A stretch of DNA of 64,000 nucleotides from JAJRAG01 sp050010535 (GCA_050010535.1 JBEKKT010000007.1:11991-75990); one strand, 5' to 3'. Positions 17,118 through 26,489 are shown, counted from the first letter of the stretch. A program made the numbers and translations. Notes: a model not told the origin generated them from the letters alone.

Positions 17118-17897
17118 TTAATCCTTGGCCTCCGCTCCCCCCATCACCTTCCTTGCAAAAACCATGTACCCAGTGTGCCCGAGCGTGTCGAATGACGGCC
17201 TGACGCCGCCGGGGTGAACTTCGATCGTGCGCTGTATGTTCTCGAGAGCATCGATCTCCACGAATCCAGATGCTCGGAGTTTGATCACTGTGCTCTCGAC
17301 CTGGTTCATGTTCGGAACGAACGCGCAGAAACGGCCTCCTCCCTTCATCATCCTCTTGACGTTCTCCACGGCTTCCCATGGATCGGGGATGTCTAGGACG
17401 ACCGCGTCCGCCTTCAGGTCCATTTGATCGGTTCTGATATCTCCGATCCTAAGCTCCCAGTATTTTTCTAGTCCGGTCCTCGAGATGTTCCTTCTAGCCT
17501 TCACCGTGAATTCGTCTCTTAGTTCCACAGAGACGACCTTCCCTTCAGGCCTTATCGAGTTCAGCAGTGAGGTCGTGAGCGATCCAGAGCCGACGCCGCC
17601 TTCAATGACCACATCCCCGCATTTAAGATCGAGTCTCTGGACGATCGTCGCAGCATCCTTTCCCCCGATGACCTGCGGCCCTCGCTCGATTGATTCCATG
17701 AGCTCTGGCGTCCCGGGGCAGAGCACCCAGAGGGTCTTGTCTGCTACCGAGATCCTCGACCCGCTCTCCATTCCGACAAGCCTTGAGCCGTCTAGGACTC
17801 CCAACCCTTCGATTTTGATCATCGCGGATCGGATAGCAGCCCAATGCCTTTTGCCCTGCTCGTCGAGCAGGTAGACGAGCTCTCCGTCCCGAAGCAT
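17118..17897 (-). CDS. trmI: tRNA (adenine-N1)-methyltransferase, TrmI family
   Basis: TrmI makes m1A at positions 57/58 of the T-loop in archaeal tRNAs. An N-terminal beta domain (residues 1-70) precedes a Rossmann domain with the SAM loop VIEGGVGSGSLTTSLL near 97, the acidic SVELRDEF strand and the catalytic DIPDPWEAVENV motif near 170. The 259-residue length is typical. The enzyme's target region is the same T-loop interrupted by an intron in the tRNA-Lys gene of this window, so splicing should precede modification there. Confidence 0.93.
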   Translation of the reverse strand: MLRDGELVYLLDEQGKRHWAAIRSAMIKIEGLGVLDGSRLVGMESGSRISVADKTLWVLCPGTPELMESIERGPQVIGGKDAATIVQRLDLKCGDVVIEGGVGSGSLTTSLLNSIRPEGKVVSVELRDEFTVKARRNISRTGLEKYWELRIGDIRTDQMDLKADAVVLDIPDPWEAVENVKRMMKGGGRFCAFVPNMNQVESTVIKLRASGFVEIDALENIQRTIEVHPGGVRPSFDTLGHTGYMVFARKVMGGAEAKD

Positions 17898-17959
17898 GGC
17901 GGTCAGGATGCTCTCTGATGAAGAAAAGGATTATGGAGGGAAGCGAATGATCATTCCTG

Positions 17960-18385
17960 CTACTTCAGCTTGGCACCGCATTTCGGGCACTCCCAGTCGT
18001 GCTCAGAGATCGCTGCCCCGCAGTGACGGCACCGGGGAATCCCCCTGATTTGCCTTACCTCTTCTTTCCCCTTTGCTTCGGCCTTGGCCTGTTGCGCAGG
18101 GGTCTGAGCCGGTTGAGAACTCGCTTCTTGCTTCTCTCCTTCGAAGTCGTACTTGGGATTTTCGTACTTCGTCGCAGGAGGGTACTGATAGGTGCGTCTC
18201 TTCTCTGCTTTGACTGCCACGACGTAGGCGATAGCGCCGATTATGCTAAGGAGGAAACCGACTGCGACCCAATCCCATTTCACAGCCTTCTTCCTCACCC
18301 CAGTGTCGGCGTATATCCAGGCTGCTATTCCGGCCCCGATGCCGAACCAGATCAGAATGATCACAAACAACTCTTCGAGTGCCAT
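17960..18385 (-). CDS. Two-helix membrane protein with C-terminal zinc ribbon
   Basis: Residues about 5-27 and 38-60 are transmembrane segments. A disordered linker rich in Gln, Ala and Lys follows (about 75-112). The last 30 residues hold a zinc ribbon with CRHCG and CPKCG. The ribbon should face the cytoplasm if the loop with RKKAVKW is inside. I do not recognise the family. A TATA-like ttttatataag at 18415-18425 on this strand lies about 30 bases before the ATG. Confidence 0.75.
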   Translation of the reverse strand: MALEELFVIILIWFGIGAGIAAWIYADTGVRKKAVKWDWVAVGFLLSIIGAIAYVVAVKAEKRRTYQYPPATKYENPKYDFEGEKQEASSQPAQTPAQQAKAEAKGKEEVRQIRGIPRCRHCGAAISEHDWECPKCGAKLK

Positions 18386-18429
18386 CCCATCACCGTTTAC
18401 AACTAATGGGCTTGGCTTATATAAAATTA

Positions 18430-18794
18430 GTTGAGCGCTCCGTGCTATCTGTCCAATGAAATCACTTCATATGCCTGCGTCAGTTCACCTCACGGCATCG
18501 ATGTGGTTGCGATTGATATCTGGGCAGGGAGAATCGACGTCAGGTTCACGGGGAAAAGGATTTAAGCCTTGGCGAAACAGCGTTTTCGCATTTGAAATGC
18601 TAGGATTCATGGTAATGGCACTAAAGATCTTATCACAATCTAGACTAGAGCTCGGGAAGTGCGTAGTTCTCTGCCGTGATTGACACGCACGTCTGCACGG
18701 AATCGAGCCGCTGACTTCAAGAACGGAGGAGGCGAGGAGGCCCGAAACTTTAAATCAGGTCAAGCGAGCGGCTCTCTCTGCTCCAGCGTCTCGG
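18430..18794. other. Gap without a convincing gene
   Basis: This stretch of about 365 bases has one open frame on the + strand (18456-18683) with unlikely composition and no family match. Two TATA-like elements are visible (gatttaag near 18560, aactttaaat near 18750). No tRNA or other RNA fold was recognised. An unrecognised small RNA is possible but nothing supports it directly. Confidence 0.4.
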
Positions 18795-19271
18795 TCACAC
18801 ACGGTTTATGTTTCCAGCCTCATCATAGACGAAGAACTCAGGATTGATGAGTTCCTTGTCGCGGAACTGAGATCTCAACACCATGATATGATCGCGAGCC
18901 TGTCCGGGCACAACTATGCCAAGGTATTGGCGCTTCTTGAGGATGTCCGTGTATCTCTCAGCCTTCGCTTCGGTAAGAAACGTCGAAGCGTTTTCGACGA
19001 ACTCGAAACCCTTTACCTCTCCGCCCGCTCTCAGTGTGATAACAACATACTCCACTCCAGGTGTCTCGTCAGTCTCTATCTCCTCTATTGCGAAGACCTC
19101 AGGATGCTCCCTGGCTATCTCTTCCTTCCGCTTCTGAGCAATCTTGTAGAGATCAGTGAGATCGTACTCTCTCTTCCCCACGTGTCTGCGATTATCGCGG
19201 GAGATAATGAAGTAATCGGACGGGAGGCGATCGCGTGAAGGTTGCCATCTACGCTCGAGTTTCAACTTCAT
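18795..19271 (-). CDS. Hypothetical protein, antisense to a recombinase remnant
   Basis: The 158-residue frame reads like a real soluble protein: charged helices (LYKIAQKRKEEIAREHPEVF), a strand pair (VEYVVITLRAGGEVKGFEF) and a C-terminal KELINPEFFVYDEAGNI. I do not recognise a family. Its first 12 codons lie opposite the start of a truncated serine recombinase, and no clear promoter or ribosome binding site was found. The gene may have lost its true N-terminus in the rearrangement. It may have arrived with the mobile element. Confidence 0.55.
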   Translation of the reverse strand: MKLKLERRWQPSRDRLPSDYFIISRDNRRHVGKREYDLTDLYKIAQKRKEEIAREHPEVFAIEEIETDETPGVEYVVITLRAGGEVKGFEFVENASTFLTEAKAERYTDILKKRQYLGIVVPGQARDHIMVLRSQFRDKELINPEFFVYDEAGNINRV

Positions 19272-19354
19272 ATGAGACCGAAAGACAAGACCCCGAGGTC
19301 CAGGCGAGTTCGGGAGAGGAGAGAAAACTAGGAGTCGAAAGGACTACCTTTTGA
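19235..19354 (+). pseudogene. Truncated serine recombinase (resolvase) N-terminus
   Basis: From GTG 19235, with gggagg a few bases upstream, the frame reads V-K-V-A-I-Y-A-R-V-S-T-S and then ETERQDPEVQ. This is the opening of a resolvase/invertase domain including the catalytic serine of the ARVS motif. After about 25 residues the sequence loses the family pattern and stops at TGA 19352-19354. The full protein would be 180-500 residues, so this is a remnant of an IS607-like or related mobile element. Confidence 0.7.
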
Positions 19355-19425
19355 CGCGGGTGTTTTATCAGCTCTCGGATTGTCCTGGGTCTTGGGGCTT
19401 ACGAGGACCTCCCTTTTGACACGGG
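19340..19425 (+). repeat. Imperfect direct repeat pair next to the recombinase remnant
   Basis: The 21-base segment at 19340-19360 (reading aggactaccttttgacgcgg and one more g) recurs at 19404-19425 with one extra base and two changes. The copies are 43 bases apart and the first overlaps the end of the recombinase remnant. They may be traces of element ends or of a small duplication. Confidence 0.5.
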
Positions 19426-19778
19426 CACTGACAGTTCTGACAGCAGATTCGGGGGACTAAGAAGAAAGAGAAAGGAATAGATTTGGTCTATCTCCTATAC
19501 TCTCGAACATTAGCCCTGTACCGCCCTTGGTACAGATCGGGTTCTAGCCAGTCGTTCTTGTGGGTCCAAATCTCCTTGGGCCCACTACTTATCCTCGCGT
19601 TTCCGACAGTCCTGACGGTATAAAGGGAAGGAAAAGAAGGGAAGAGGCCCGCGCAGAGCTGCGTAGGCATTGGAAGACAGGCGAGTCTTGTAGGAAGGCA
19701 CTTCCTCTGGACGGACTTTCTTCTACCGTTTTCAGCTGCGAAAAGGATTTTATATACTGAAGGCATTGGGCGCATCCA
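19355..19778. other. Gap with degenerate sequence
   Basis: Apart from the second repeat copy (19404-19425), this stretch holds only short frames of unlikely composition, including a - strand frame at 19488-19775 that I could not match to any family. A TATA box gattttatatac near 19746-19757 belongs to the downstream small membrane protein. The region looks like eroded DNA left by a mobile element. Confidence 0.4.
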
Positions 19779-19997
19779 ATGGAAGGTTCCGATTTCCCCA
19801 GGAAGGCAAAAATGGCCATATCAGTCTTGCTGATCGTTGCCGGATTCGCAATGTACTGGGCATGGGGCCTGACTTATGGGAGCTGGAACATCTTCGAGAA
19901 GGAGTTCATCGGGGTCTATGCGGTCGTCGTTGTTCTGATCGTCTTCGGCGTCCTAGGTCTACTGCTATCCTATAAGCAGAGGCAAGAGTCCAGTTAA
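19779..19997 (+). CDS. Small membrane protein with two helices
   Basis: The 72-residue protein has two hydrophobic segments (about residues 12-30 and 43-65) separated by a short loop with YGSWNIFEKEF. It ends in a basic tail (SYKQRQESS), which suggests a cytoplasmic C-terminus. No family was recognised. The TATA tract at 19746-19757 lies about 25 bases before the ATG, consistent with a leaderless message. Confidence 0.7.
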   Translation: MEGSDFPRKAKMAISVLLIVAGFAMYWAWGLTYGSWNIFEKEFIGVYAVVVVLIVFGVLGLLLSYKQRQESS

Positions 19998-20055
19998 GGT
20001 TCCTTGTTCCCAACATACGTGGAAGGCCGTCTATGCATGTCATGCCGCCGTAGGC

Positions 20056-21453
20056 TCACATCGCCCTTGCAGCGTAGGCGGCGATCTCTGTGTCAACGCC
20101 GCAGATGATGCACTTGCCAGCGAACTTCTCCTTCTTGTAAGGCGTTCCAAGAAGCTTGAGTTCGGTGCGGTTCTCGAATTCGTGACCGCAGTCTTCAGAG
20201 CCGCACCACCCGAATCGCAATATCTTCTTCGGCAGGCTGTCCAGGCCGTCGATGGTTTCGATCGAGTCAGCTAGTGTCTTGTTAGCCTTTTCGTGCAGGT
20301 CGCTCGAGATCCCTCCGAGGATGCGCATGACCTCAGGGGCAATGTCAGATTTCGCAACCGTCCCCTTCGCTCCCGAATCTCTTCGTGCGAAGGTGACGAC
20401 GCCTTCTTTGATGTCCCGGGAGCCAATCTCGAGCCTCAAGGGCACGCCCTTTATCTCCCAATCGTAGAATTTGCTTCCGGGCCTCTCGTCCCTCTCGTCC
20501 AGCTTGACCCTGATCCCAGCCCCGGCGAGCTGGTCCCTCAACGCGCGCGCCTGTTGAGTGACCTCTTCGACCTTCCCCTTCGCGAGAATAGGGATGACCA
20601 CGACCTGGAATGGCGCTACCTCCGGAGGAAGAACCAGGCCCTTGTCGTCGCCGTGTACTCCGACTATCGCCCCGACCAGTCGCTCGCTCATGCCAAATGT
20701 GGTCTGGTGGACGTATTTCAGACTCCCATCCAGATCCTCATAATGAATGTCGAAAGGCCTCGAGAAGTTCTCGCGGTAGTGGTGAATGCTTCCGAGCTGC
20801 AGGCTCCGGCCGTCCGGTAAGGTCGTGTCGACCCCTACTGTGTAGTATGCTCCCGGGAACTTGTCCCAGTCCGTTCTCTTGAGGAGCAGGTAAGGCAGAC
20901 AGAGAGGCTTCATGACCTTCCCTAGTATCTCGAAGTCCTCCTCCACCTGTCTCTGCGCGTCAGCCTCGTCGACGTGGCAGGTGTGCGATTCGAAGAAGTG
21001 TATCTCCCTCACTCTGATGAATGCCCTGGTCATCTTCGTCTCGTAACGGAAAATGTTCACAATCTGGTACGTCTTTAGCGGCAGGTCCGTGTGAGAACGG
21101 ATCCATAGGGCGAATATCGGATACATCGCCGTCTCGCTGGTCGGTCTCAGAAGCAGTCTGATGTCAAGAGGATTCGTACCGGCGTGGGTGACCCAGTACA
21201 CCTCGGTGTCGAACCCCTTTATGTGATCCTTCTCCTTCTGGAACTCTGTCTCGGGTATGAGCAGCGGGAAGTAGACCTCGCCATGATCGGTTGCATCGAG
21301 CTCCTTCCGCAAGAAAGAATCGATACGTAGCATGATCTGCCATCCGTACGGTGTCCAGACATTCATGCCTTTGACGGGATACCTCTTGTCTGTCAGGTTC
21401 GCCAATTCCACTATCCCGTTGTACCACTCGCTGAAGTTCTCCTCTTTCTTCAT
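20056..21453 (-). CDS. proS: Prolyl-tRNA synthetase, archaeal/eukaryotic type
   Basis: The 465-residue class II enzyme charges tRNA-Pro. Motif 2 (RPTSETAMYPIFALWIRSHTDLP) and the FRYETKMTRAFIRVRE stretch are clear, followed by the anticodon-binding domain and the zinc-binding C-terminal domain (CGSEDCGHEF and CIICG). The protein ends AAYAARAM instead of the usual terminal tyrosine. The ATG is preceded by ggtgtccggag, and a TATA-like catttatag lies near 21500. It lies about 90 bases from prs on the same strand. Confidence 0.96.
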   Translation of the reverse strand: MKKEENFSEWYNGIVELANLTDKRYPVKGMNVWTPYGWQIMLRIDSFLRKELDATDHGEVYFPLLIPETEFQKEKDHIKGFDTEVYWVTHAGTNPLDIRLLLRPTSETAMYPIFALWIRSHTDLPLKTYQIVNIFRYETKMTRAFIRVREIHFFESHTCHVDEADAQRQVEEDFEILGKVMKPLCLPYLLLKRTDWDKFPGAYYTVGVDTTLPDGRSLQLGSIHHYRENFSRPFDIHYEDLDGSLKYVHQTTFGMSERLVGAIVGVHGDDKGLVLPPEVAPFQVVVIPILAKGKVEEVTQQARALRDQLAGAGIRVKLDERDERPGSKFYDWEIKGVPLRLEIGSRDIKEGVVTFARRDSGAKGTVAKSDIAPEVMRILGGISSDLHEKANKTLADSIETIDGLDSLPKKILRFGWCGSEDCGHEFENRTELKLLGTPYKKEKFAGKCIICGVDTEIAAYAARAM

Positions 21454-21545
21454 CTCCGGACACCTTTCGAACGAGGGATTTCAGTATGAGTGTCGATTCT
21501 ATAAATGTTTCCAGCGAAGGCTCCGAGAGGTGAGTGGGAGTCCCG

Positions 21546-22394
21546 CTAGATCGCCTTTGCGATCACTGGTGCTACCGAGATCTCCGAGACCTCGTTCTCG
21601 AGGGTGTTTGTAGACAGTACATTGTCGCAGCACTTCCTCAATCGTTCGAGCGCCCCCATCATGAACAGCCCATGCGTGCAGACGGCGACAACGCGCTTCG
21701 CGCCGAGGGACCTCAATTGTTTTGTAGCAGCCTCGATTGTGCCCCCGGTCGAAATGATGTCGTCCACGATCAGGACCCTTCTCCCCTTGACGTCGAGCCT
21801 CTTCGGTGCCATCTTCACCTCGGTCCCGCTGAGACGGGTCTTGACCAGGTGGTCCCAGTCGCAGCCAAGTATCTTCGCGACCCCTTCAGCCCTTTCTGCG
21901 GCCCCTTCGTCCGGGGCGAGCACTAGGTCAATTCCCGAGTTCGAGAAGAACGACGCGATGCAGCTAGTCGCATGAACATCCACCCCCTTGGCCTTGTTGA
22001 ACCAATCGAGCGTCTCGGCACCGTGTATGTCGACTGTGATCACCTTGTTCGCCTTCATCTCGATGTGCTCGGCCATCACCTCGGCGCTCACGGCCTCTCC
22101 CTTGTTGAAAAGCTTGTCCTGTCGCGCGTAACCGAAATAGGGGATCACGTTGGTGATCCTCTCGGCACCTAGCCGCGCTGCAGCATCTTGAAGAAATAAG
22201 AGTTCTACTAGCATATCGTCCGGATGGGAGTTCTGAACGATCACAACCTCTCTGTCCATTTCTTCCGTCTCGAGCCTGACATAACATTCGCCGTCCGGGA
22301 AACGCTTCGAGGTCGCTTGAAGAAGTCCCGTTCCAAGTTCCTTTGCCAAATCGTCAGCCAGCTTCCTTGACGATGAACCGCCGATGACGATCAT
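21546..22394 (-). CDS. prs: Ribose-phosphate pyrophosphokinase
   Basis: Prs makes PRPP from ribose 5-phosphate and ATP, the entry to purine, pyrimidine and other pathways. Visible motifs are GGSSSRKLADDLAKELG at the start, YFGYARQDK with its catalytic-loop lysine, and the PRPP-binding VLIVDDIISTGGT. The length (about 282 residues) fits the archaeal class. ATG 22394 was chosen because the family starts here and a TATA-like agatataaag at about 22415-22424 would place transcription near this codon; a longer frame runs to 22445. Confidence 0.95.
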   Translation of the reverse strand: MIVIGGSSSRKLADDLAKELGTGLLQATSKRFPDGECYVRLETEEMDREVVIVQNSHPDDMLVELLFLQDAAARLGAERITNVIPYFGYARQDKLFNKGEAVSAEVMAEHIEMKANKVITVDIHGAETLDWFNKAKGVDVHATSCIASFFSNSGIDLVLAPDEGAAERAEGVAKILGCDWDHLVKTRLSGTEVKMAPKRLDVKGRRVLIVDDIISTGGTIEAATKQLRSLGAKRVVAVCTHGLFMMGALERLRKCCDNVLSTNTLENEVSEISVAPVIAKAI

Positions 22395-22532
22395 CTCGAC
22401 CGAATCGTCCTGCGACACTTTATATCTACTGTGACCGGACGTCACCCTCCGTGGAAGGCGCCCAGGAGACGTTGATCGTATCTCGCTTCCAATGATACCT
22501 ACTCGGAAACATTCTTATTCTCTGCTCATGAT

Positions 22533-24080
22533 ATGGTCGTTGATGGGATGCAGGTGGATTCGGATTCTGCCGTAGATACAGTGGTAAGTCACGGCGCTCC
22601 GAAGTCGAACAAATACCACGACATGGACTGCGTCGGGATCATCTACGGCAACGTCGGAACGACTTCTTTCAATTGCCGCGTTAGCGGAAATATCGAAAAA
22701 ATGGAGTACGTCCAGGTAGAGCATGAGATCGACGGGTGGGTCCTCGGTCTCGTCTCCGAAATGGAACGCAAGACGGACCTCTCGCTGGATAAGGCTAAGA
22801 TGATTTCGGACGGGGAGGTGGTCCCGATCGAGGAGAAGGTCACCGCCAACGTCGAGATAGTCGGCTTTAGGGATGACAGAAATCTTCTCCAGGTTCCGAG
22901 AACGCCATTCAAAGCGGGGGACCAAGTCTACAAGGCGAGCGATACGCTCATCAAGGACGTCATCGGCCTGAAGGAGAACACCGACACGGGCGCTTACATC
23001 GGTCTTCTGTTGGGTCATGATATACGCGTCGAGGTGGACATCAACGCCATGGTCCAGAAGCACGTCAGCATTCTCGCCAAGACCGGCGGAGGCAAGAGCT
23101 TCCTCTGCGGAGGTCTGGTCGAGGAGTTCATGAAGCACGGAGTGACGGTTTTGGTTGTCGACCCCCACGGCGAGTACGGATCAATGAGGGAGAAAGGATC
23201 CGCGATGCATACCGCCCGAAACTTCAACGTGACTCCCAGGAGCTATTCCGAAAAGATCATTGAGTTCGCAACGGACACGAACATCAACAAGAAGGCGCAG
23301 CCCCTCCGATTTACTCTCTCGAATCTCGAGGCCAGGGAGCTACTGGGTCTTACCAACATCAAGAACGTCAGGACATATTTGACATCGCTGAGGAAGGCGA
23401 TAGAAGGCGTCAGAGGAGTCAAGAACGAGTACACGCTGAAAGACATAATTCACATGCTCGAGGCCGACGAGGAATCGCAGAACGCTGCTCTCATCACCGA
23501 GCTGGAATACCTTGACGAGGTCAACATATTCGCATCGAAGGGCACAAGAATCGATGAGATCGTCGTGAAGGGAAAAACGACGATAATCAACCTCAAGGGC
23601 ACTCCCCCGGACATCCAGGAGCTCATCGTGAACAGGATTTGCACCGCTCTCTTTGAGCTGAGGAAGATCGGAAAGGTTCCTCCGATGATGCTCGTCGTCG
23701 AGGAGGCCCACAACTATTGTCCGCAGCAGGGACTTGCCGCGTCAAGTAAGATCTTTAGGACGATCGCCTCCGAAGGCAGGAAGTTTGGGCTCGGACTGAC
23801 GATAATAAGCCAGAGGGCGGCGAAGATCGACAAGAACGTCCTGAGCCAGTGCAACACCCAGATGATTCTGAAGGTAACGAATCCCAACGACCTCAAAGCG
23901 ATTGCCGCATCCGTGGAGGGGCTCACGACCGTCGTCGCAGACGAAATCCAGAGGTTGCCCGTAGGGGTCGCCCTCGTCATCGGAGGGAACATTCAGATGC
24001 CGCTTTTCATCGAGGTCAGGCCGAGAGAGACCAGGCATGGCGGTGAGAGCGTGGAGATCGTTCCTTCCAAGAGGATGTGA
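22533..24080 (+). CDS. herA: HerA-type hexameric DNA translocase
   Basis: The protein has an N-terminal barrel region (about 30-130) and a DUF87 ATPase with Walker A AKTGGGKSF (182-190), VVDPHGEYGSM, Walker B MMLVVEEAHNY near 390 and the late SEGRKFGLGLTIISQR arginine-finger region. HerA works with NurA in resecting double-strand breaks. NurA is not beside it; a DUF357 gene follows two bases later, an association also seen in other archaea. The ATG lies about 25 bases after a TATA-like ttcttattc. Confidence 0.92.
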   Translation: MVVDGMQVDSDSAVDTVVSHGAPKSNKYHDMDCVGIIYGNVGTTSFNCRVSGNIEKMEYVQVEHEIDGWVLGLVSEMERKTDLSLDKAKMISDGEVVPIEEKVTANVEIVGFRDDRNLLQVPRTPFKAGDQVYKASDTLIKDVIGLKENTDTGAYIGLLLGHDIRVEVDINAMVQKHVSILAKTGGGKSFLCGGLVEEFMKHGVTVLVVDPHGEYGSMREKGSAMHTARNFNVTPRSYSEKIIEFATDTNINKKAQPLRFTLSNLEARELLGLTNIKNVRTYLTSLRKAIEGVRGVKNEYTLKDIIHMLEADEESQNAALITELEYLDEVNIFASKGTRIDEIVVKGKTTIINLKGTPPDIQELIVNRICTALFELRKIGKVPPMMLVVEEAHNYCPQQGLAASSKIFRTIASEGRKFGLGLTIISQRAAKIDKNVLSQCNTQMILKVTNPNDLKAIAASVEGLTTVVADEIQRLPVGVALVIGGNIQMPLFIEVRPRETRHGGESVEIVPSKRM

Positions 24081-24081
24081 G

Positions 24082-24375
24082 ATGAAAGACACGATAACCG
24101 AGGAGAGACTGGGCAAGTATATTGAGGTCACCAGAAAGGCCCTCGCGAAGTTGAAGATGACCTGCCCTTCCAGATCGTTCGGGAGGAAGATCGCTGACGA
24201 TTTCGTGCAGATGGCAGTGTCATACTTCGAAGACGCTGAGCACTTCAAACAGAAGGGTGACTTCGTCAATGCGTTTGCGTGTGTGAACTACGCTCACGGC
24301 TGGCTCGACTGCGGTGCCAGACTCGGACTCTTTGACGTCGATGAGGACGACAAACTGTTCGCATTGTACGAGTGA
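24082..24375 (+). CDS. DUF357 family protein
   Basis: This 97-residue, mostly helical protein contains MAVSYFEDAEHFKQKGDFVNAFACVNYAHGWLDCG (residues quoted across two helices), the core of DUF357. The function is unknown. ATG 24082 follows the herA stop by one base, so the genes are cotranscribed and probably translationally coupled, which hints at a role in DNA metabolism. Confidence 0.85.
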   Translation: MKDTITEERLGKYIEVTRKALAKLKMTCPSRSFGRKIADDFVQMAVSYFEDAEHFKQKGDFVNAFACVNYAHGWLDCGARLGLFDVDEDDKLFALYE

Positions 24376-24401
24376 GCTGGGCTGGCTGAGAGACCGTTAT
24401 C

Positions 24402-25271
24402 TCAATTCCTTGGCTCGACGATTCTCGGCCCCTTCCAGTCGATCCGGACTCTGTACGTCTGACCAAACTTCGACAGGATCTTCTTCAGCTCCTCGATTTC
24501 TCCGGAGGCGAAGACGGAATTGCCAAGCATCACCATGCTCGCCAGACCGAGGTCGTCGATCTCCGCAAGCGCCTCCTCGACCTGTTCCGACGCGAGCCCC
24601 GTCCGCATCGCGAATTCCCTGGAAAGCCTGAAGAAGTTGGCCAATGACGGACTGGCTTCGAGACCTTCGACGCATTCTTTTCCAATGAGGTTGATTCTCT
24701 CCCTCGCATCCCGATCGCAGAGAACCGTCGGAGTGTAGATCGGGGGGCCGACTATACCTAGTACAAGTTCCATGTCCCCTTGGATTCTGTCGACGCGGCC
24801 GTACGGGGGAAGGCCTTCGACCCTTCGGAACGTTACGCCTCCCTTCGAAAGAGCGGCCACGTCTCCGAGACCTGTCCTGTGGAGTATCTCCGCCTCGTGG
24901 GCGGTCTCCAGGGCAGTCTGCAGAGGCGCGTCAAGAATCTCCGCTGTTGCGAGCGTCGCTGAGAGCGCCCCCGCCGCGCTCATCCCGAATCCCTGGCCCA
25001 TGGGAAAGTCCAGCTTCGTATCCACTTTAAGGTCGATGTCCCTCCCGAGGATCATTCGGGCCAGCGCCTGCTTTGTAACCGGTGCATCGTTCTTGTTTCC
25101 GTCTATTGAGACCTTTATGTCTCCGTTCCCCCTCTTCGATGCGACCGTGCTCATCGCCCCGAGGGACGTGCAAATCCCAGCTCCCCTCGAGCCTGAGCGC
25201 AAAGGCTCTTTGTGCTCGCAGATCTGGAAAAAACCAGTGATGTGCCCAGGGCAGAAAGCGGTTGCCTTCAT
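24402..25271 (-). CDS. Pantoate kinase (GHMP family)
   Basis: Pantoate kinase makes 4-phosphopantoate in the archaeal route to coenzyme A. The 289-residue GHMP kinase begins MKATAFCPGHITGFF. It has the glycine-rich loop PMGQGFGMSAAGALS near residue 90 and a HRTGLGDVAALSKGG segment. It overlaps the coaBC stop by four bases, so the chromosomal context confirms CoA synthesis over other GHMP kinases. The partner phosphopantothenate synthetase is not seen here. Confidence 0.9.
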   Translation of the reverse strand: MKATAFCPGHITGFFQICEHKEPLRSGSRGAGICTSLGAMSTVASKRGNGDIKVSIDGNKNDAPVTKQALARMILGRDIDLKVDTKLDFPMGQGFGMSAAGALSATLATAEILDAPLQTALETAHEAEILHRTGLGDVAALSKGGVTFRRVEGLPPYGRVDRIQGDMELVLGIVGPPIYTPTVLCDRDARERINLIGKECVEGLEASPSLANFFRLSREFAMRTGLASEQVEEALAEIDDLGLASMVMLGNSVFASGEIEELKKILSKFGQTYRVRIDWKGPRIVEPRN

Positions 25272-26479
25272 TTCGCGACCCTCGCCGCCTCGTCGAGGAT
25301 GCAGTCGGCGACCTCTCTCTTCGTTCCGGACGCGACCTTCTTCTTGTTTCTGGAAACGATGACGACCTTTGTCTCATTCTGAGAGACATCTTTCAGATCA
25401 TTTGCCACGATCATGTCCAGGCCTGCCAATGTGAGCCTTGAGGTCGCCCTCTTCTCCAACTCCTTCTCTCCCACACCGGATTCGGCCTTGAATCCGACGA
25501 GGACGCACTTCTTCTTTCTCAGCGACTCAAGGATCTTCGGACATCTGGTTAGGCTTAATTCGATTCTCTCTTTCCCCGAGGATACCTTGCCGACCAATCT
25601 CTCCGGGGCATAGTCAGAAAGCGCGGCAGGAACGATGACGACGTCGTGATTCACTCTATCGATCATTTTCTGGAGGTCTCCAACGGTCTGAAAGCGCTTC
25701 GCCGGTATGAAGGGCGGCAGTGGCACGAGCGCCCGTCCCATCCAAAGGTCCACATCCGCTCCCCTTTCGAACGCGGCCAGGGCCAGCTGGATCGCCGTCT
25801 CTCCAGTCCCCTTGTTAGTTATGATCCTCATGTCGTCCATCGGCTCCTCGGATGAGCCTCCGATGATCAATACCCTCTTCCCACGGTAGTCTCCTTTTCC
25901 CAGTCTCCTGATTACGTTGACCGTTATCTCATTGGTCGTCGCCAGCTTGGCCTTCTTCCTCTCCATGTGCGGGCCGATGAAATCCACGCCCAGATCCTTC
26001 AGCATCTGAACGTTTCTCTGAATGATTGGCTGTATGAACATCGACGAGTGCATGGCCGGCGCGATCATAATCGGAACCTTGGAGCCCATGGCGGTCGTGG
26101 CCATCGTCGTCACCGGCGTGTCGTCGATCCCGACTGCGATCTTCGATATTGTGTTCGCCGTGCAAGGCGCAACAAGCAGCATGTCCGCCTTGTCCTGGAA
26201 GTCCCCGAGGAGGGAGACGTGCTGGACCCTGCCGTCAATTTCCGTAATGACCGGATTTCCCGTCGCAAACTCCATCGCATATTGAGTAATGATTTTCAAC
26301 GCCTCGGGTGTCATCACGGCGTGGACCTCCGCTCCGTGTCGGATCAGCTCTCTCGCAAGCTCGAGTGACTCCACGGCGGCGATGCTCCCGGTGATGCCCA
26401 GAACGATGCGCTTTCCAGACAGTATCGTGCTTTTCGTGCACTTGATGCTCTCTGAAGGATGCATGGCAGTTCCATCCAT
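25268..26479 (-). CDS. coaBC: Phosphopantothenoylcysteine synthetase/decarboxylase
   Basis: The first half is the FMN-dependent CoaC decarboxylase, with LGITGSIAAVES, the histidine in VQHVSLLGDF, APCTANTISKIA and IAPAMHSSMF. The second half, from about residue 205, is the CoaB synthetase, with VLIIGGSSEEPMDDMRIITN and GKGTGETAIQLA-like features. Together they make 4'-phosphopantetheine. The start could be TTG 26482, ATG 26479 or ATG 26464; I take 26479. It lies about 10 bases after tmk, and a weak TATA (aacctttaag) at that junction may give a second promoter. Confidence 0.94.
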   Translation of the reverse strand: MDGTAMHPSESIKCTKSTILSGKRIVLGITGSIAAVESLELARELIRHGAEVHAVMTPEALKIITQYAMEFATGNPVITEIDGRVQHVSLLGDFQDKADMLLVAPCTANTISKIAVGIDDTPVTTMATTAMGSKVPIMIAPAMHSSMFIQPIIQRNVQMLKDLGVDFIGPHMERKKAKLATTNEITVNVIRRLGKGDYRGKRVLIIGGSSEEPMDDMRIITNKGTGETAIQLALAAFERGADVDLWMGRALVPLPPFIPAKRFQTVGDLQKMIDRVNHDVVIVPAALSDYAPERLVGKVSSGKERIELSLTRCPKILESLRKKKCVLVGFKAESGVGEKELEKRATSRLTLAGLDMIVANDLKDVSQNETKVVIVSRNKKKVASGTKREVADCILDEAARVAK

Positions 26480-26489
26480 CAATTGAGTC

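Noticed and set aside
18456..18683. 75-codon + strand frame
   Set aside because: Composition is unlike protein, no family match, no ribosome binding site, and TATA-like tracts lie inside it.
19488..19775. 95-codon - strand frame
   Set aside because: No recognisable domain, and the TATA box of the next gene falls in it; likely chance reading in eroded DNA.
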